In this document: piece by piece, positions 14,750 to 15,473 of the stretch | How the letters are laid out: the number at the start of each line of letters is the position of its first letter | Position numbering within the stretch: position 1 is the stretch's first letter | Source: an uncultured Megamonas sp. | Lineage (GTDB): Bacteria > Bacillota_C > Negativicutes > Selenomonadales > Selenomonadaceae | NCBI GenBank assembly: GCA_900556715.1 | Contig: USPM01000019.1 | Span: 1 to 15,473, forward strand | Length of the DNA: 15,473 nt | Reading direction: 5' to 3' | The notes under the pieces: generated by a model | Databases searched by the model: none | The model's input: the letters and a program-made list of their open reading frames with translations, nothing else | What the model was told of the DNA's origin: nothing | Made by a program: the position numbers and the translations under genes

Positions 14750-15473
14750 ATGTTTAAAGGGAAAGTTGTCATCGTTGGGGCTAGTAATGTAGGTTCTGCT
14801 GTACTTACAAAACTTTTAGATTTTCAACTTGCTTCCGAAATCGCACTTATCGATTTAAATGAAAATAAATGTAAAGGTGAAGCTCTTGATGCTAACGATG
14901 CAACATCTTGTATTCACAGCCTTAATATCAGAACTTATCATGGTGACTACTCCGACTGCAAAGATGCTGATTTAATCATTATCACTGCTGGTCCTAGCAT
15001 TAAACCTGGTGAAAAACCTGACCGTCTCATCTTATCTAAAACAAACTGCAAAATCATGAGCAGTGTTATGTCCGAAATCGTAAAATACACTAAAAATGCA
15101 CTTATTCTCATGATTACTAATCCTCTTGATGTAGCTACATATCATGTTTCTACACAGTTTGATTATCCACGTGAAAAAATCATCGGTACTGGTACAATGC
15201 TTGAAACATTCCGTTTACGCAGAATTATTGCTGACCGTTATCATATCGACCCTAAAAATATTCACGGTTATGTTCTCGGTGAACATGGTAACTCTGCATT
15301 CACTGCATGGAGTACAGTAAACGTTGCTGGTCTCGGTCTTGAACATGTTGATGAATACTTCCACTTCGATGATAAACTCGATAAAAAAGCTATCGAACAA
15401 GCACTTGTAAACAGAGCTTATGATATCATTAACTTAAAAGGTTATACAAACACTGGTATCGCAATGGTAGCTG
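14750..15473 (+). CDS. NAD-dependent L-lactate/malate-family 2-hydroxyacid dehydrogenase, N-terminal part (runs off right edge)
   Basis: The first 241 codons are present; the ATG lies 9 bases after a TAGGGGG site. It should interconvert a 2-oxoacid and an L-2-hydroxyacid with NAD(H), most likely pyruvate/lactate. Visible features are the nucleotide fold GASNVG (residues 10-15), acidic Asp35 at the end of strand 2 (NAD rather than NADP), the active-site loop GPSIKPGEKPDR (81-92), ITNPLDV (122-128), LETFRLRR (151-158) and catalytic His179 in LGEHGNSAF. The specificity position (Gln102 in lactate, Arg in malate enzymes) aligns with Ile84, and the Asp paired with the catalytic His aligns with Glu152. 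Codons are richer in C-ending forms (ATC, CTC, CGT, AAC) than in the neighbours, as in highly expressed genes. Family secure; exact substrate uncertain. Confidence 0.85.
   Translation, partial: MFKGKVVIVGASNVGSAVLTKLLDFQLASEIALIDLNENKCKGEALDANDATSCIHSLNIRTYHGDYSDCKDADLIIITAGPSIKPGEKPDRLILSKTNCKIMSSVMSEIVKYTKNALILMITNPLDVATYHVSTQFDYPREKIIGTGTMLETFRLRRIIADRYHIDPKNIHGYVLGEHGNSAFTAWSTVNVAGLGLEHVDEYFHFDDKLDKKAIEQALVNRAYDIINLKGYTNTGIAMVA

Noticed and set aside
15215..15400. Minus-strand open frame of 61 codons at the right edge
   Set aside because: Antisense to the dehydrogenase, which has intact catalytic motifs across this stretch.
1..15473. CRISPR arrays, insertion sequences, tRNA or rRNA genes
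   Set aside because: I found no regularly spaced repeats, transposase motifs, or tRNA/rRNA-like sequences by reading both strands.

Overview
The window comes from an AT-rich, low-GC diderm Firmicute, most likely a Negativicutes/Selenomonadales member of Megamonas type. The basis is inference from gene content and base composition: Firmicute-like MreB and strong AGGAGG ribosome sites sit beside genuine outer-membrane genes (BamA, TamB, TolC, Mla). No 16S rRNA or other taxonomic marker is present.

Layout, read along the minus strand from right to left. (1) mreB (13394-14431) has a recognisable promoter (14493-14521) and ends in an intrinsic terminator. (2) Three exported proteins follow: an AMIN plus phosphodiester-glycosidase protein (11857-13302), a 101-residue exported biotinyl/lipoyl-like protein with no attachment lysine (11452-11757), and a 698-residue SpoIVB/S55-type protein (9327-11423). 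This group ends at a strong hairpin/T-run terminator (9222-9257). (3) mlaE-mlaF-mlaD-tolC (5031-9183) are tightly packed, then tamB (585-4904), then the start of bamA (442 to the left edge). Hairpins lie between tolC and tamB and between tamB and bamA. On the plus strand, divergent from mreB across 318 AT-rich bases, begins an NAD-dependent lactate/malate-family dehydrogenase (14750 to the right edge) with a near-consensus promoter and a palindrome over its -10 box.

How it works together: this is part of an envelope-biogenesis cluster. MlaEFD and TamB are phospholipid transport routes across the periplasm, BamA inserts barrels in the outer membrane, TolC is an outer-membrane channel, and MreB guides cell-wall elongation. 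MlaD is the elongated type with a C-terminal beta-rich, F-ending segment, as described for Veillonella parvula, where it bridges both membranes without MlaA or MlaC. No mlaA, mlaB or mlaC is visible here.

Most genes belong to recognised families. The parts least explained are the three-gene exported module between mreB and mlaE, the hairpin directly downstream of the mlaE promoter, and the operator-like palindrome and altered active-site residues of the dehydrogenase.
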